Position numbers and translations under genes: made by a program. Positions 12,598-23,265 of a DNA stretch of 64,000 bases are shown one piece after another. The DNA is taken from NCBI GenBank assembly GCA_950097015.1, contig CATNEN010000038.1, positions 28,860,501 to 28,924,500 on the forward strand. The letters run 5' to 3'. The first letter of the stretch is position 1. The number at the start of each line of letters is the position of its first letter. This stretch comes from Macrostomum hystrix. Lineage: Eukaryota; Platyhelminthes; Macrostomidae. The notes under the pieces are model-generated. The model ran no database searches, was not told the origin of the DNA, and worked only from the letters and a program-made list of their open reading frames with translations.

Positions 12598-12690
12598 TTT
12601 GAATAATTCGTCCTTTAGCAAGATACTCGTGCTAAAATGATACACATTGCTTCACTTTACTCAGCTGATAAATAGGTACCAGTATGATTT
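12598..12690 (+). mobile_element. SINE family B fragment
   Basis: The stretch with GTCCTTTAGCAAGATACT, GCTTCACTTTACTCAGCTG and GGTACCAG matches the centre of family B (compare 14115-14185). Head and tail are missing. Confidence 0.45.
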
Positions 12691-12789
12691 AGCACTGGCA
12701 CAATATGAAACATTATTGTTATGTAATAACAATACGCAATAATTTCAGCTTGCTTCGCCAAGTACTTCATTGACAAAACCCCAGCGCTA

Positions 12790-13705
12790 CCTAAACTACA
12801 AACTACTCGTAGCTTTAAACTAAACTACAAACTACTCGTAGCTTTAAACTAAACTGCAAACTACTCGTAGCTTTTAACTAAACTACAAACTACTCGTAGC
12901 TTTAAACTAAACTACAAACTACTCCTAGCTTTAAACTAAACTACAAACTACTCGTAGCTTTAAACTAAACTACAAACTACTCGTAGCTTTAAACTAAACT
13001 ACAAACTACTCGTAGCTTTTAACTAAACTGCAAACTACTCGTAGCTTTAAACTAAACTACAAACTACTCGTAGCTTTTAACTAAACTGCAAACTACTCGT
13101 AGCTTTAAACTAAACTACAAACTACTCCTAGCTTTAAACTAAACTGCAAACTACTCGTAGCTTTCAACTGAACTACAAACTACTCGTAGCTTTAAACTAA
13201 ACTACAAACTACTCGTAGCTTTAAACTAAACTGCAAACTACTCGTAGCTTTAAACTAAACTACAAACTACTCGTAGCTTTAAACTAAACTACAAACTACT
13301 CCTAGCTTTAAACTAAACTACAAACTACTCGTAGCTTTTAACTAAACTGCAAACTACTTGTAGCTTTAAACTAAACTACAAACTACTCCTAGCTTTAAAC
13401 TAAACTGCAAACTACTCCTAGCTTTAAACTAAACTACAAACTACTCCTAGCTTTAAACTAAACTGCAAACTACTCGTAGCTTTAAACTGAACTACAAACT
13501 ACTCGTAGCTTTAAACTAAACTACAATCTACTCGTCGCTTTAAACTAAACTACAATCTACTCGTAGCTTTAAACTAAACTACAATCTACTCGTAGCTTTA
13601 AACTGAACTGCAATCTACTCGTCGCTTTAAACTAAACTGCAATCTACTCGTCGCTTTAAACTAAACTGCAAACTACTCGTCGCTTTAAACTAAACTGCAT
13701 ACTAG
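12790..13705. repeat. 29-bp minisatellite array, about 31 copies
   Basis: The unit is close to AACTAAACTACAAACTACTC followed by GTAGCTTTA. Variants G/C at the GTAG/CTAG step, ACAA/GCAA and a late block with AATCTACTCGTCGC show higher-order drift toward the 3' end. The array lies between the two inverted channel genes, upstream of paralogue 1. Confidence 0.95.
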
Positions 13706-14028
13706 TTTCTTGCGGCGGCCTGATGACTTCATGGGTGCCACTGTGGTTGAGAGCGGTTGATGTAATAGGGTTGTAATCTACTGTCTTTTAAAGGTAATTC
13801 GATAGTTATTGATTTTTTATACAATTAAAGCTACAATGCGCTGAAATCTGACGATCAATAAAAAGTATACCTTTTAAGGTTGTGCGCTGCTAAATATAAT
13901 TTTTTATATTTCTAAAATTTCCCCTAAACACAACTCACAAGCAAAAACAGCTAGACGCACAAGCTTTAACTTAAGCTTAAAGATTCGAGAATTTATTCTG
14001 CTTCCAAATGAAACAATAGAGAACCTAG

Positions 14029-14340
14029 AGAAGGTTGTAGCCTAGTGGTTAGGGCGTCGGGCTCACGACTTGAAGTTCGGGGGTTCGATTCCCGACTCGA
14101 CTGGAACAATTTGTGTCCTTAAGCAAGACCCTTAACTTTGCATTACTTCAGTTTACTAAGCTGTTAAATGGTTACCAGCATTAGCTGGAACAATTGAGGG
14201 TGGGTGTGGCGTCCGCCCAGTCCATGGACTGATCAGCTGTACGCAGCCTTCAGATGCGCCGCGCAATAGCTGCGGCTGTGCTGTCGGCTGCACATCTGGC
14301 TTAATTGGGGCAGGTGAAATAAATTATTATCAATTATTAA
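14029..14340 (+). mobile_element. SINE family B, best-preserved copy
   Basis: The head reads GTAGCCTAGTGGTTAGGGCG (box A) and GGGGTTCGATTCCC (box B) at tRNA spacing, so it derives from a tRNA with an internal RNA polymerase III promoter. The body contains AGCAAGACCCTTAACT, CAGTCCATGGACTG and CGCCGCGCAATAGCTGCGG. It ends in a tail of ATTATT-type repeats. Other copies lie at 6728, 37465, 38160 and 55430. It encodes no protein. Confidence 0.8.
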
Positions 14341-14519
14341 TGAAACAAACATTTTTAAAAATGTTGCACGATACGGAACTTACGTGTTTTCTCCTAGTAG
14401 TGCATCCGAATTTCCTATGTGCCCAGTGTACTTTCAGGTCAGTCAGTAAGCCTGCACTGGTCAGGAGAATGGGGGGTTTGGCGTTACGAGTAAGCTGTCT
14501 CTCCAGTTTCTGGATTCAG

Positions 14520-14607
14520 AACTCTATGGCTCAGGAGTCAGCGAAATGGGCAGAAATGCCTCCTCACTGGCTGCGGGTCGATAGTGTCGCGAAATGATGT
14601 GTAATTT
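14520..14607 (+). mobile_element. SINE family A 3' fragment
   Basis: Contains GCTCAGGAGTCAGCGAAATG, CTCACTGGCTGCGGGT and AATGATGTG, which match the last third of family A. The tRNA head is absent. Confidence 0.55.
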
Positions 14608-14719
14608 ACCTATCATTGTCGGTCACTTTAAATGCAAAAAAACACAGTTTTATCGTGCCTACCGGAAGTCATGGGCGTTATCAGTAGGACTACCAAGCCA
14701 TTTTGCCGCCCGTTTTTAT

Positions 14720-15285
14720 ACCAAGGGGGGGGGAATTCCCCCCCTGACAATTTTTTTTGGCAGCGCCCGAATGCTAACAGCGTTGGGTGGTTACTGATTG
14801 GTTGACAGACTAGTAGACGATGGTGTCCTGTGGTTGAGCTGCGCCTAATATTTTGGCTTGAGCATTGAAATTTGAGAAATTCGCGTCAGGGTGTCCATAG
14901 TAGCTTAGTTCCACCTATTGTAGCCCTTGAAGGTCCAGCAGTCTGTTTAGATAAAGGTAGGTGACCACCGAAGACGGAGATGATGCAGGCACACTCGGGT
15001 GACATGCTGATAAATTTTGAAGGCCTGGCAAGGCCGCACTGAGGCGCAGTGCAAATTCGTGTATAGGGGGTGTATGAATAACACTAGCTCTTATGGGAAA
15101 AAATCGGACCTTCGGCCAGAAACATTGAATATCTCGACGGTCTGAAGAGCTGGCGACTTCTTTCTTGTTTCAGAAGATGCGCAACAAAAAGTTGGCCCGT
15201 GTTCTTGAGTTTCGTGTGCTTGCAAATTGTTCCGTTCGGGTGCAGCAAAAAATTGTCAGGGGTTTCCCCCCCCCAAGGGTAGTTG
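14720..15285. mobile_element. Inverted-repeat element with G-run ends
   Basis: The left end has CCAAGGGGGGGGG followed by CCCCTGACAATTTTTTTTGG and GCAGCGCCCGAA. The right end (15232-15285) is the reverse complement of the same pattern. Arms are about 50 bases. There is no transposase and no convincing target-site duplication. The long G and C runs could form quadruplexes or reflect slippage. Confidence 0.45.
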
Positions 15286-15822
15286 TACTCTTAAATAGAC
15301 AGTTTAAGCGCGTCACATACTGGACTAATCGTCTGCGCATTGCTGCACGCGCTCCAAATGTCTATGGCCCAAGGTTAATGGTAGTTTTGCGAGACAAACA
15401 CAGCAATATAGCCGTAGACCCCAAAATGCACTCATAGACCCCAATAGATTGCCCATATTGGTATTATATTTCTGCTTTATTTTTTCTGGTTACTAATTGA
15501 TAATCAGGTTAAACTAGTAGAATAGGAACTTAAAGTTGACTATAGCTGGCTAATTGTTTTGAACATTAGTCCAATCGGCTAATTATACGTAAAAATTAAC
15601 TTTAACCTTTATCTCTAAGTAGATATGATTAATTGATATAATATAATATGCAGATTATTTGCGGATTGGGTCCACTTAGGATTTTCGAGCAAATTATTTT
15701 TTTACGAGTACTAGACAACGAAAAAGGACTATCAGGAGACTTTAAATTTGCCGAGAATCTTAAAAACATTAATGATCAGTATATATTTGACTTTAAGTCA
15801 CGAATAAAAATCGATTGATGTT

Positions 15823-15828
15823 TTTATT
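15823..15828 (-). terminator. Polyadenylation signal AATAAA of the caspase gene
   Basis: TTTATT on the plus strand lies about 65 bases beyond the stop codon of the minus-strand caspase gene. Confidence 0.5.
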
Positions 15829-15892
15829 AACGTTTACATGTTTACATGAATGCCTAATACCGACCTCCTTTTATAGGATTAAGCAAATAAAC

Positions 15893-17087
15893 CTATAAAG
15901 TGGTTCGTCTGGTCATTTGGCGTGTGGCTAGTTGTGGATTCAAGTAGCACTTCTTTACCAACCTGGAGTGCCTTTCCGGTACACAATAGTAGTCACCATT
16001 ATCGCTTTGGACTGGGGAGCTGGTGACTCGCCTGTTCACCTCCAGCATCATGTCCTCGAGATGCTCAGTCTGATAGTTCTGCTCAATCACATCGCACAGG
16101 ATCTGAACGAAGACACTTCCATCTTGAGGATGTCGATATGCTCGCGAACCATCTGACGTTGGAAAGCAAAGCAGGAAGTCGCTCTCATTGGGGCAGTATT
16201 GCTCTAATGGTAGAGCTTCTGGTCCATCGTGGTGCACTGGTGATCGGTCGATGTCCATCGCGTCCCCTCGACAAGCCTGAATGAAAAATATCTTTGGCTT
16301 CATTCGTAGCTTTGGACACCTGCCAGCTTGGAGCTGTGCGACAAGATCATTGACCTTTTCTGGGCTACCATCCTGACCAAATATACAGCCTCTGTTGCCG
16401 TGCGCCATGATGAAACAGACGAAGCAGCCGTGGCTATCTTTGACGTCCTTTTTAATATCGTTAATTAGAGATATAATTTCGTGTCCAGCAAGATCTCTAT
16501 GGATGCGTACATCGAATTTCAGCTTCTTAAACAATTTCTCGATGCGGGCAACGTCATTCTCAGACCCGAGTCTCTCCGGATGTCTGGTCGAGGCGTCATA
16601 TTTGTTTATATTAATTATCAAGCAAAGGCCCTGGGGACTTGTGACCTTGTACATTTCCATATCTAGAAATAGCCCCCTGAAATTGAAAAATCATTAGTAG
16701 AAGCTTAATTAGAACCTCTTGAAAACAGACAAAAAAGAAAATATTTCAGAAAATGTTAATGCTTTACCTGACCATTTCACCACTACTTCCTGCCGATATG
16801 GAATCGTCCACACGCCTTGTACTACTAGTCCCTGCTGCAGCTCCACCGTTCTCACTTGTCAATGCACTGGAGTCACACATGTTCACTGCTCTGCAATAAG
16901 AATGGAGTTCGTAGAGTTGGTTTACTACGAATTCAACTACTATTGAATTGTCATACTCATAGAATGAATTATTCGTAAATAGCTGGATGTGAAGCGGTTT
17001 TTACCTTGCTTGGACTGCTGCCTCTACATTTTGAACCGTGCCAGGAGTTCTGCTAGAGCCTGATGAAAAGGAATCGCAGACAGACAT
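15893..17087 (-). CDS. Executioner-type caspase (cysteine protease), 3 exons
   Basis: Exons on the minus strand, 17087-17005, 16890-16768 and 16676-15893, total 990 nt and stay in phase, giving 329 residues. The peptidase C14 domain fills exon 3. It shows RLGSENDV (the Arg that binds the substrate Asp), the catalytic His in MAHGNRG (near residue 161; most caspases have SHG), and the catalytic Cys in the QACRG pentapeptide (near residue 204). The p10-like part follows with GSRAYRHPQDGSVF. The Ser/Ala-rich first 75 residues form a short prodomain without CARD or death-effector features; RRVDDS could be a self-cleavage site. The role would be cleavage after Asp in programmed cell death. It sits between two inverted channel paralogues and shares a promoter motif with one of them. 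The ATG is the first after the TATA motif. Confidence 0.9.
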
Positions 17088-17149
17088 TGCGGTAAAACGA
17101 ACTCAAGCCAAACGAACTTCACTCTTTCTGTTTTGCTAAAAGCTGCTTC

Positions 17150-17167
17150 TTATACTCAGAGCTTCGC
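17150..17167 (-). promoter_or_regulatory. TATA-type promoter motif of the caspase gene
   Basis: On the minus strand TATAAGAAGCAGCTTTTA lies about 65-80 bases upstream of the caspase ATG at 17087. It matches the motif at 12285-12302 in 15 of 16 core positions. Confidence 0.45.
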
Positions 17168-17818
17168 TCAAAGAATTAACTGCATTAACAAACTTCCAAA
17201 ACTATTGTACGGTGGAAACGTACATAATTGTCTGCTGAATTGCAAACTGAGAAAATTTTTCGCGTTCTAAATTCCGGCTGTAAAATATAATAAAAAAGAA
17301 TGTACAGTTTTTTATCTATACTCGCTGAATGTTATATTAAGGCTTCGTTAAAGATACAAGTACTCTAATTCGAAGGGTTCTACAACCTACCTCTCTTCTT
17401 TTTTTCTGAAAATGATAAAGCAAAATCTGATTGCCTGTTATAGGTTATTGAGCAAAACCAAACGACAGGTAATGCTAAGCAAAAAAGCTCTGTTTGCCTA
17501 GCTGCTCTGTTAAGTCCCCATACAACCATGCTGGCAAGTTAAGAGCTGTGTAAACACAAAACAGCGTCTGTTGCCATGGGGGAGTGTTTGGATAAACTCT
17601 GAATCTATACATACTCCAGGCTCTGCTTTTTCAGATTTAATAAATTAATCAACGTTGGGAAGGCTAACATAAGGGATTCTAGTTTAGCTTGGGCCGGCAC
17701 AAGCACGTTAATAAAAGTCTGTCATTCGGTTGTTCACAGCCGATACTGGACTAAACAGCAAAGTGCCGAATCTACTAGCTCTACTGAGCAAACAGAGAAA
17801 TCAATACTAGCTCGTAGA
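17168..17818. other. Divergent intergenic region between caspase and channel paralogue 2
   Basis: About 650 bases separate the caspase promoter from the plus-strand channel ATG. There is a TATA-like TTAATAAAAG near 17708 but no SINE, array or gene. Confidence 0.5.
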
Positions 17819-19555
17819 ATGGCCTCGACAGCAGGCGCAGAAGGACGCAGCGAACGCAGTCAGATCATTCAGGAGAGCGTTCAAGGCACGAAGCTTCACG
17901 GCTTGCCTCGCACTGTCGGAGAAAGACAACTGGCTCTGAAGGCGCTGTGGCTGCTGGCATTCCTGGCTCTCATGGCACTTTTATGTCGTCAACTCGTCCT
18001 GGCCGTGATGAAGCTGCGAGACATGCCAGTTGCGACTTCCGTCGAGCCGAACTCTGTCGCGTTTGTGTTTCCGGATGTGCACTTCTGTTCGTACCCGATG
18101 GTGTCCGCCAGCTACCCGTCGCTGATGCCGGCCGAAGCCAGGAACTTCACGGATGGCCAGGTGGCGAGGATCGCAGAGCTGCTGGCCAGGGTGAATGTGT
18201 CGAACACGTACTTGGTTGCGCTCGCGTTCACGAACAGCGTTCCGAGCAGCTTCTTGAGCCAGCACTTCGGCATGCGGATGGAACAGTCGATCGTGAAGGC
18301 AAGAGTCATGCCGATGAACAAGGAGCTCGAGCTTGGCACCGACATAGTGAGCTTCGGGCACTTCAAGCACCTCAACTGTTTCACAATCAGGCCACAGAGC
18401 ACCGCAATACGCAATCTGCTTGGAAACATCCTGGCTTATGTGGATATTGTGCTGTACGCCGACGCTTCGTACAACCAGTCGCTGAAGCTGTACGATGGTC
18501 GAATCGAGAGCCGCGGTCTGTCGTTCACAAACTATGATGTGTTGTTGAAGTCCGGGTTCCGCGTGTACTTCACTCCCAGAGACAGCTATCCGGATGATAT
18601 GACACCTTCGGTGACTGTAGCGCCCGGCTTTACTCACTACGTGAAGCTGAGCATGCAGGTCACGGGCTGGTCGGTGGAGAAGGGCCAGTGCTTGATCGGC
18701 CAGCCAGACATCCAGTTTGTGGACCTCGCAACTTCAAAGCCCGTGAGCTACAAATACAGCTTGCGAGGTAAAGCGCTTGTTAACTATTTGAAGTTCACTA
18801 AGTGACAGTTCTTAGACATTTTATCCCCCAAAATTGCTATTTTACCTTCAACAGGCTGCTTTGCAAAGGAGTTGGCGGATATATTTGCACAAAATATTGA
18901 ATCTAACTTGCCCGGAATGCTGCCGACTCCTTATTCGCAAAAGGATCTCCCAAATTTTTACAACTTTAGCTACGTCAGAAACAATGCCTCCAATGTTGAA
19001 ATAATGAACAAAGTGCTTTTTATGATGAGGATGTCTGGCGGGAATTTGACACAAGAGACAATAAATTTTATAAGTCAAGTACAGGAGCGCTGCAAGTACA
19101 AGTGCACTTGCGAGGAAGTTTCTTACAGCCCCAAGCTGTCCTCGATTCGCTCTCCGCTGAGGCAGAGCCTCAGTGCTGAGCTGGCTGGGCTGCTCACCTC
19201 GACCTCCGCCCAGCTGTCCGGTCGAAACCTCTCCACGCCCGGACGAGACTGGCTGCTGAGACTCTTCAATGAGAGCTCGGCCACCGGCTCGGCGAGCGCC
19301 GATTCCGCCATGGTTCGAGCTGTTTCTGAGAACCTGCTGCGAGTGCAGATCCGAGCTGGAGAGCTGCTGTCAACCAAGATCAACCAGGATTTGACCTACC
19401 GACTGCTGGACCTGACAATGGAGTTTGGCGGCTTCATCAGCCTGTTCGTTGGTGGCAGCATGCTGTCCATGCTGGAGTTCGCCGAGTTCTGCTTCTACAT
19501 GGCGCTGGGCCGCAAGCCGCATTCTCGGAAGGTGGAAGATGAGAGTAGCGACTAG
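17819..19555 (+). CDS. DEG/ENaC sodium channel subunit, paralogue 2 of an inverted pair
   Basis: Exons 17819-18767 (949 nt, the same length as in paralogue 1) and 18855-19555 join in phase 1 to give 549 residues. It has the same architecture as the gene at 10378-12191: His-Gly motif near residue 27, TM1 near 38-63, cysteine-rich ectodomain, and TM2 with the GGS filter. The intron is only 87 bases. At the protein level exon 1 differs from the paralogue by H/Q, V/M, A/T, N/Q, S/G and D/G only. The next 80 residues diverge strongly, then identity resumes abruptly at ERCKYKCTCEE and is lost again at the last dozen residues. Introns and flanks are not alike except for about 13 bases before the ATG. 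Alternating blocks of near-identity and divergence point to gene conversion. Confidence 0.88.
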
Positions 19556-19918
19556 AAATCTCCTGAGATTGACCTTTTGTGGTTTAAAATTAGCTGCTCC
19601 ATCAGCCGTTTTTGTATATTTACTGGATTGGTGAATTTTACGAATATTAAAATAATCAGTTACGAGTATATATTTTCTGTGCTATGGGCCGCGACACGTT
19701 ATTTAGTGACAGTGGACCCGTAGCCAGCAACGAGGCAATCTCGCCCGTTTCTGTCTCATGAATGGGTGTACCATATGGCCTGACTTCAATATCTTCTGGC
19801 AGTCCTGCACACTCTAATAAAGCTCTTAAGTTGTCAATGACAAATATTTTAAGCTTATGGTTATTGAATAAAGTTAGGCAGACGATTAAATTTGTTTGAT
19901 TCCGTTTAAAACTGAGGC

Positions 19919-20698
19919 TTAAAATACGGACTGGCACTCGCAAATAAAGCGCCTATTAGCGTCGCAGCTATAGTCATCAACGCCAATTGTGTGAAGCGCG
20001 TTGACTTGCACGCAGCCCTTCTGCTCCTCGGCCTGTAGACCGCTCTGCGGTTTTCCTGGCTGCCAGACATCTGCGGTGATGCTGATGTTGCAGGAGCTCC
20101 AGAACCACCCGTCTGTTACCAACTCGGAAACGGGCGACTGTCGACCACCTAGCGAGTAGCTGCACGAGGTACCGCAGGTGGAGTTTTTTATTTCCATTAA
20201 ATGTGTAGCCTCGTCTGAGTCCAGGGCGTCGGCGAATTTTGTAAGGCCAGCCTCCTGACTGCAAATATAGTTCGAATCTGTCCAGACATCAGCCTTCAAA
20301 GAAATCTTATAGGCAGTCCCAAATCTCGTGAACTCGTACTCCGATGAACACAGACGCCCTGGAGGCACGCCTGGCTGCGATTTAACGTAAATTGTTGCGA
20401 GGTGAGTGCAGCTAGCTACAGACTGCACTCGGTGGCTGCACGCGTCAAACAGGAACAACTTGCAGAAGCATGCTCCGGTACCTGCTGGTATTGCGAAAGC
20501 TTGACACTTGGCCGTATTTGCGCACTGAAAACCGCACGAAATTGGATCGCAAAGGCCCCAGGTTAGACGCACGAATTCAGAGCTGACGCAGTCGGAGCCG
20601 ATGATTTGATGAAATGTAACTCTGTGCAGATCGTTGCAGATTGCGCCAGCAACCAAAGGTAGGCCAATTAGCAGCAGAAGTGTCGCTAAACCGACCAT
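19919..20698 (-). CDS. Secreted C-type lectin domain protein with an N-terminal PAN-like module
   Basis: A single exon encodes 259 residues from the ATG at 20698. Residues 1-18 form a signal peptide (MVGLATLLLLIGLPLVAGA). Residues 25-110 have paired cysteines (SCGFQCANTAKCQAFAIP, then CFCKLF) like a PAN/apple module. Residues 115-258 look like a C-type lectin domain: SEYEFTRFGTAYKIS, the GWFWSSC region, WQPGKPQS and the final FICEC. The usual calcium and sugar triads (EPN or QPD, and WND) are replaced by KPQ and by DDYSCD, so calcium-dependent sugar binding is doubtful. Lectins of this kind act outside the cell in recognition or mucus; the ligand is unknown. It converges with the channel gene ending at 19555. 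Confidence 0.75.
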   Translation of the reverse strand: MVGLATLLLLIGLPLVAGAICNDLHRVTFHQIIGSDCVSSEFVRLTWGLCDPISCGFQCANTAKCQAFAIPAGTGACFCKLFLFDACSHRVQSVASCTHLATIYVKSQPGVPPGRLCSSEYEFTRFGTAYKISLKADVWTDSNYICSQEAGLTKFADALDSDEATHLMEIKNSTCGTSCSYSLGGRQSPVSELVTDGWFWSSCNISITADVWQPGKPQSGLQAEEQKGCVQVNALHTIGVDDYSCDANRRFICECQSVF

Positions 20699-20989
20699 AT
20701 ACCTGTGTTAACAATGAGAATACCAATTATTATTATTTTCCTCACATGTTTAGTACAAAGGGTAAAATTGGTCTCCCCGCCTTCCTATTTTATTTGAGTT
20801 ACTAAAGCGAGCGAAGACTCAAAGAATTGTGTATCGTCGCGCAGAAACTCGACCTTGACGGCCAATAGACCCAGCAGGAAGGCTAAAAATGATGAAATTT
20901 AAAGCTGAAAGTGCAGCGCTGATCTGTGTAGCAGATGGGAATGTATACTGAAGACACAAGCGCTTTTAGAGGACCCTCAGATACTACTG

Positions 20990-21195
20990 CGCTTTTTTTC
21001 GCCTTGGGGAAAGACCAAGGTGGCACAAGTTTTTCAAATATAGCCACTGCCTACTTCACGATAGCTCCCAAAACGAATGACCAATTTTCGTGAAAGTCCA
21101 CCGTTTCCGCCCTTTAAGATGAACTAAGTTTCAAAGTGGTCCGACGTCAGCATCATCAAGATATTCAGCGATTCTTGTCGATGAGTGCGTTATAA
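20990..21195 (+). repeat. Copy of a dispersed non-coding repeat (family X)
   Basis: Contains ACTGCCTACTTCACGATAGC, AAACGAATGACCAATTTTCG and GATATTCAGCGATTCTTGTC, which recur near 24600-25020, 39290-39395, 48655-49040, 51665-51900 and 52335-52455 in either orientation. It has no terminal inverted repeat, box A/B or coding capacity that I can see. The Merlin-like element at 21204 follows directly. Confidence 0.6.
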
Positions 21196-21203
21196 GAAAC
21201 TAT

Positions 21204-21810
21204 GGCGTAAGTTTACTTTCGTTCGCGAAATTATTTTCTTCTTTTAAAATGTTAAACGATGAAGCGGATAACGTCAACTGGTAACACAACTGGTGGGAAA
21301 CATTTTTAAACGGCACTGAGCATTGCTCAGTTCAGTTCAATGCAGTCCTGACTGTCTCAGATTCCTAAACTAATAATAATTAATGACAAATCCAGTACAG
21401 AATGCTGTCAAAAGCCTTGGCAGGCCCCGGGTGAAGGCGTTGCCATAGATACTCTTGGATGTGCGATTCAAAGAGGGCATCGCTAGTGCCATGCCACATA
21501 GTCTTGTCAGTACTTGCCGTCACTTCCATCAGATCCCTTGAATTCATATTTAGTTCCGTCAGAACTTCATTCGGTGGCACAATCCATGATGGTCTTGGGG
21601 GCTGCCCAGCCATTTGCAAATCAGAAGAGTCTCGAAGTCTCTAAAATCCAAACTATAGTGAGGGCTCAATAAAACTCAGCCGAATTTCTGTGCCCCAAAC
21701 AACTCTACGCGGCTACTATGGGCCATAGACAACTCCCATTCGTCATTCCGCGTCATTGGCACCATTTTAAAAGAGGAAAATAATTTCGCGAACGAAAGTA
21801 AATTTACGCC
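21204..21810 (-). mobile_element. Merlin-like DNA transposon, 607 bp, with transposase remnant
   Basis: Ends are inverted repeats of about 48 bases, starting GGCGTAAGTTTACTTTCGTT on the left and with its reverse complement on the right. A perfect 8-bp duplication, GAAACTAT, flanks it (21196-21203 and 21811-21818). On the minus strand 21619-21380 reads as a protein fragment with TMWHGTSDALFESHIQEYLW and AFDSILYWI, resembling the C-terminus of Merlin/ISXO2-type DDE transposases. GG ends and 8-9 bp duplications also fit Merlin. The catalytic core is missing, so this copy is non-autonomous. A hAT relative is the main alternative for the 8-bp duplication. Confidence 0.75.
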
Positions 21811-22948
21811 GAAACTATAATTAGATTTAGTCAATCGGAGGATACTTGAAGTAGTTCACGCAACCGAGATTATCGTCTCACAGGAAATCTGCACTCACCT
21901 CATGACGTATATTCGTGGCTTAGATCTATGCTGTTTTATATTTCAGATTGGTTCGCTGCTTGGTACTGGGCCTCTTAAAACGATGAAATACTTGCTTCCC
22001 TCTCCGCACTATTTCTAGCCTCTGGAAGTGCAGTGTTAAAAAATATTTCTTTTTAAAAAGGTTCTGAAAGCAGATGAGTGAAAAAATCATGGCAAAAACA
22101 TTGGCAATTCATACCATTTCCTGAATGCGTTCGCTGGTTTCCATTTTGTAGGCACGGAATTCAAGCTCTCGCTTGAACTTGAAAGCGAGCAAAAAGAAGA
22201 TGCTCGCTTTATTTGCTGCACGCAGCGGTGTCATTGTATATGGCAAGCGAATGAAGTCATTTTTTGTAGCTGGTTCAGCTGGGAAAGCTGAACGATGAAT
22301 AGGTACTGATTAATGAATTATTGGGCAATTGTCCCAATTGCGATCGGTTTAAAAAAACTGCGTTGCGACAGTAAAAAGTAGGCCGGTTCATGCAGCATTT
22401 TGTCTTAAAAGCGGGCCTAAGTGCATGGTTGCGTGATGTCGTGTCGTGCACTTTTCTTTGCGCACGCGGCGTTCTTGGAGCTGCTATCGATCCGTTTTTC
22501 TCTACCCTCAAACCCCAGCGCCCCAGCGCTTGTCTGCCGCACCTATGTGTACGTATGGCTTGTACATCTCGCCCGTGGGCCGGCGCTTGCGTAAGCCCAG
22601 GGTGAAGACTTGATAAATTAAATATATTGACTCTGAGAGGAGGCCCGAGCCGCAACCTTCCGCCACCCTGCATTGCTCCTTAATTGAAACAGCCTTCAAT
22701 TCAGTCCAATTTCAAACCTCGCTGGGCCAGTCGTCGGCCGTAAGTACCCTGAGTTCTTTTCTGCCATTCCTTGGGATCCGGGACGGGTGGCACCTGACTG
22801 GGACCTGGGGCTGTCGCAGCTTCCCCAAAGGCTGTAGGACCGTGAGACACAACACGTGATAGAGGTAAATTATTTTTGGATTTACATGCAGCTCGTATTT
22901 AAATACACGGCCCGAATAAATATTTCAGTATTACATATTATATAATGT

Positions 22949-23265
22949 GCTGCGTGCCAAAGTGGTTAACGCGTTTGTCTTTTGGTCCCTGAGCTCGATT
23001 CCGCGACGAGGCCACATTCATTTGGGGCGCCGCCGCTGAGAGAAGACTTGGGGTGTAAATTGAGGGCCACTCTACAAAGCAGTGATAGTGCACATTACCG
23101 GACACTGTATAAGTCGGGGCAGATGTACACACCTGTGTCTGTGTGAGTGTGTGCTCAGGAGTCAACGAAATGGGCGGAACTGCCTCCTCGCTGGCTGTGG
23201 GTCTAGTGTCGCCAATATGATTTGCAATTTTCCGCAAACGTCCTGCAATTATTATTATCTATGCT
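22949..23265 (+). mobile_element. SINE family A copy
   Basis: The head has GTGCCAAAGTGGTTAACGCG and GAGCTCGATTCCG (box A and B). The core GGGGCGCCGCCGCTGAG, the CTCAGGAGTCAACG segment and a tail of ATTATTATT follow. Nearly full length with some internal loss. Confidence 0.7.

Noticed and set aside
12790-13705. A CRISPR-like array, because of its regular direct repeats
   Set aside because: The units are contiguous with no unique spacers, and the DNA is from an animal; this is a minisatellite.
14040-14110. A functional tRNA gene
   Set aside because: Boxes A and B are present, but the stems do not close into a cloverleaf and the same head recurs attached to the same body elsewhere, so it is a SINE head.
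15165-15437. A 90-codon Arg-rich frame
   Set aside because: It crosses the end of the G-run inverted-repeat element and has no recognisable features.
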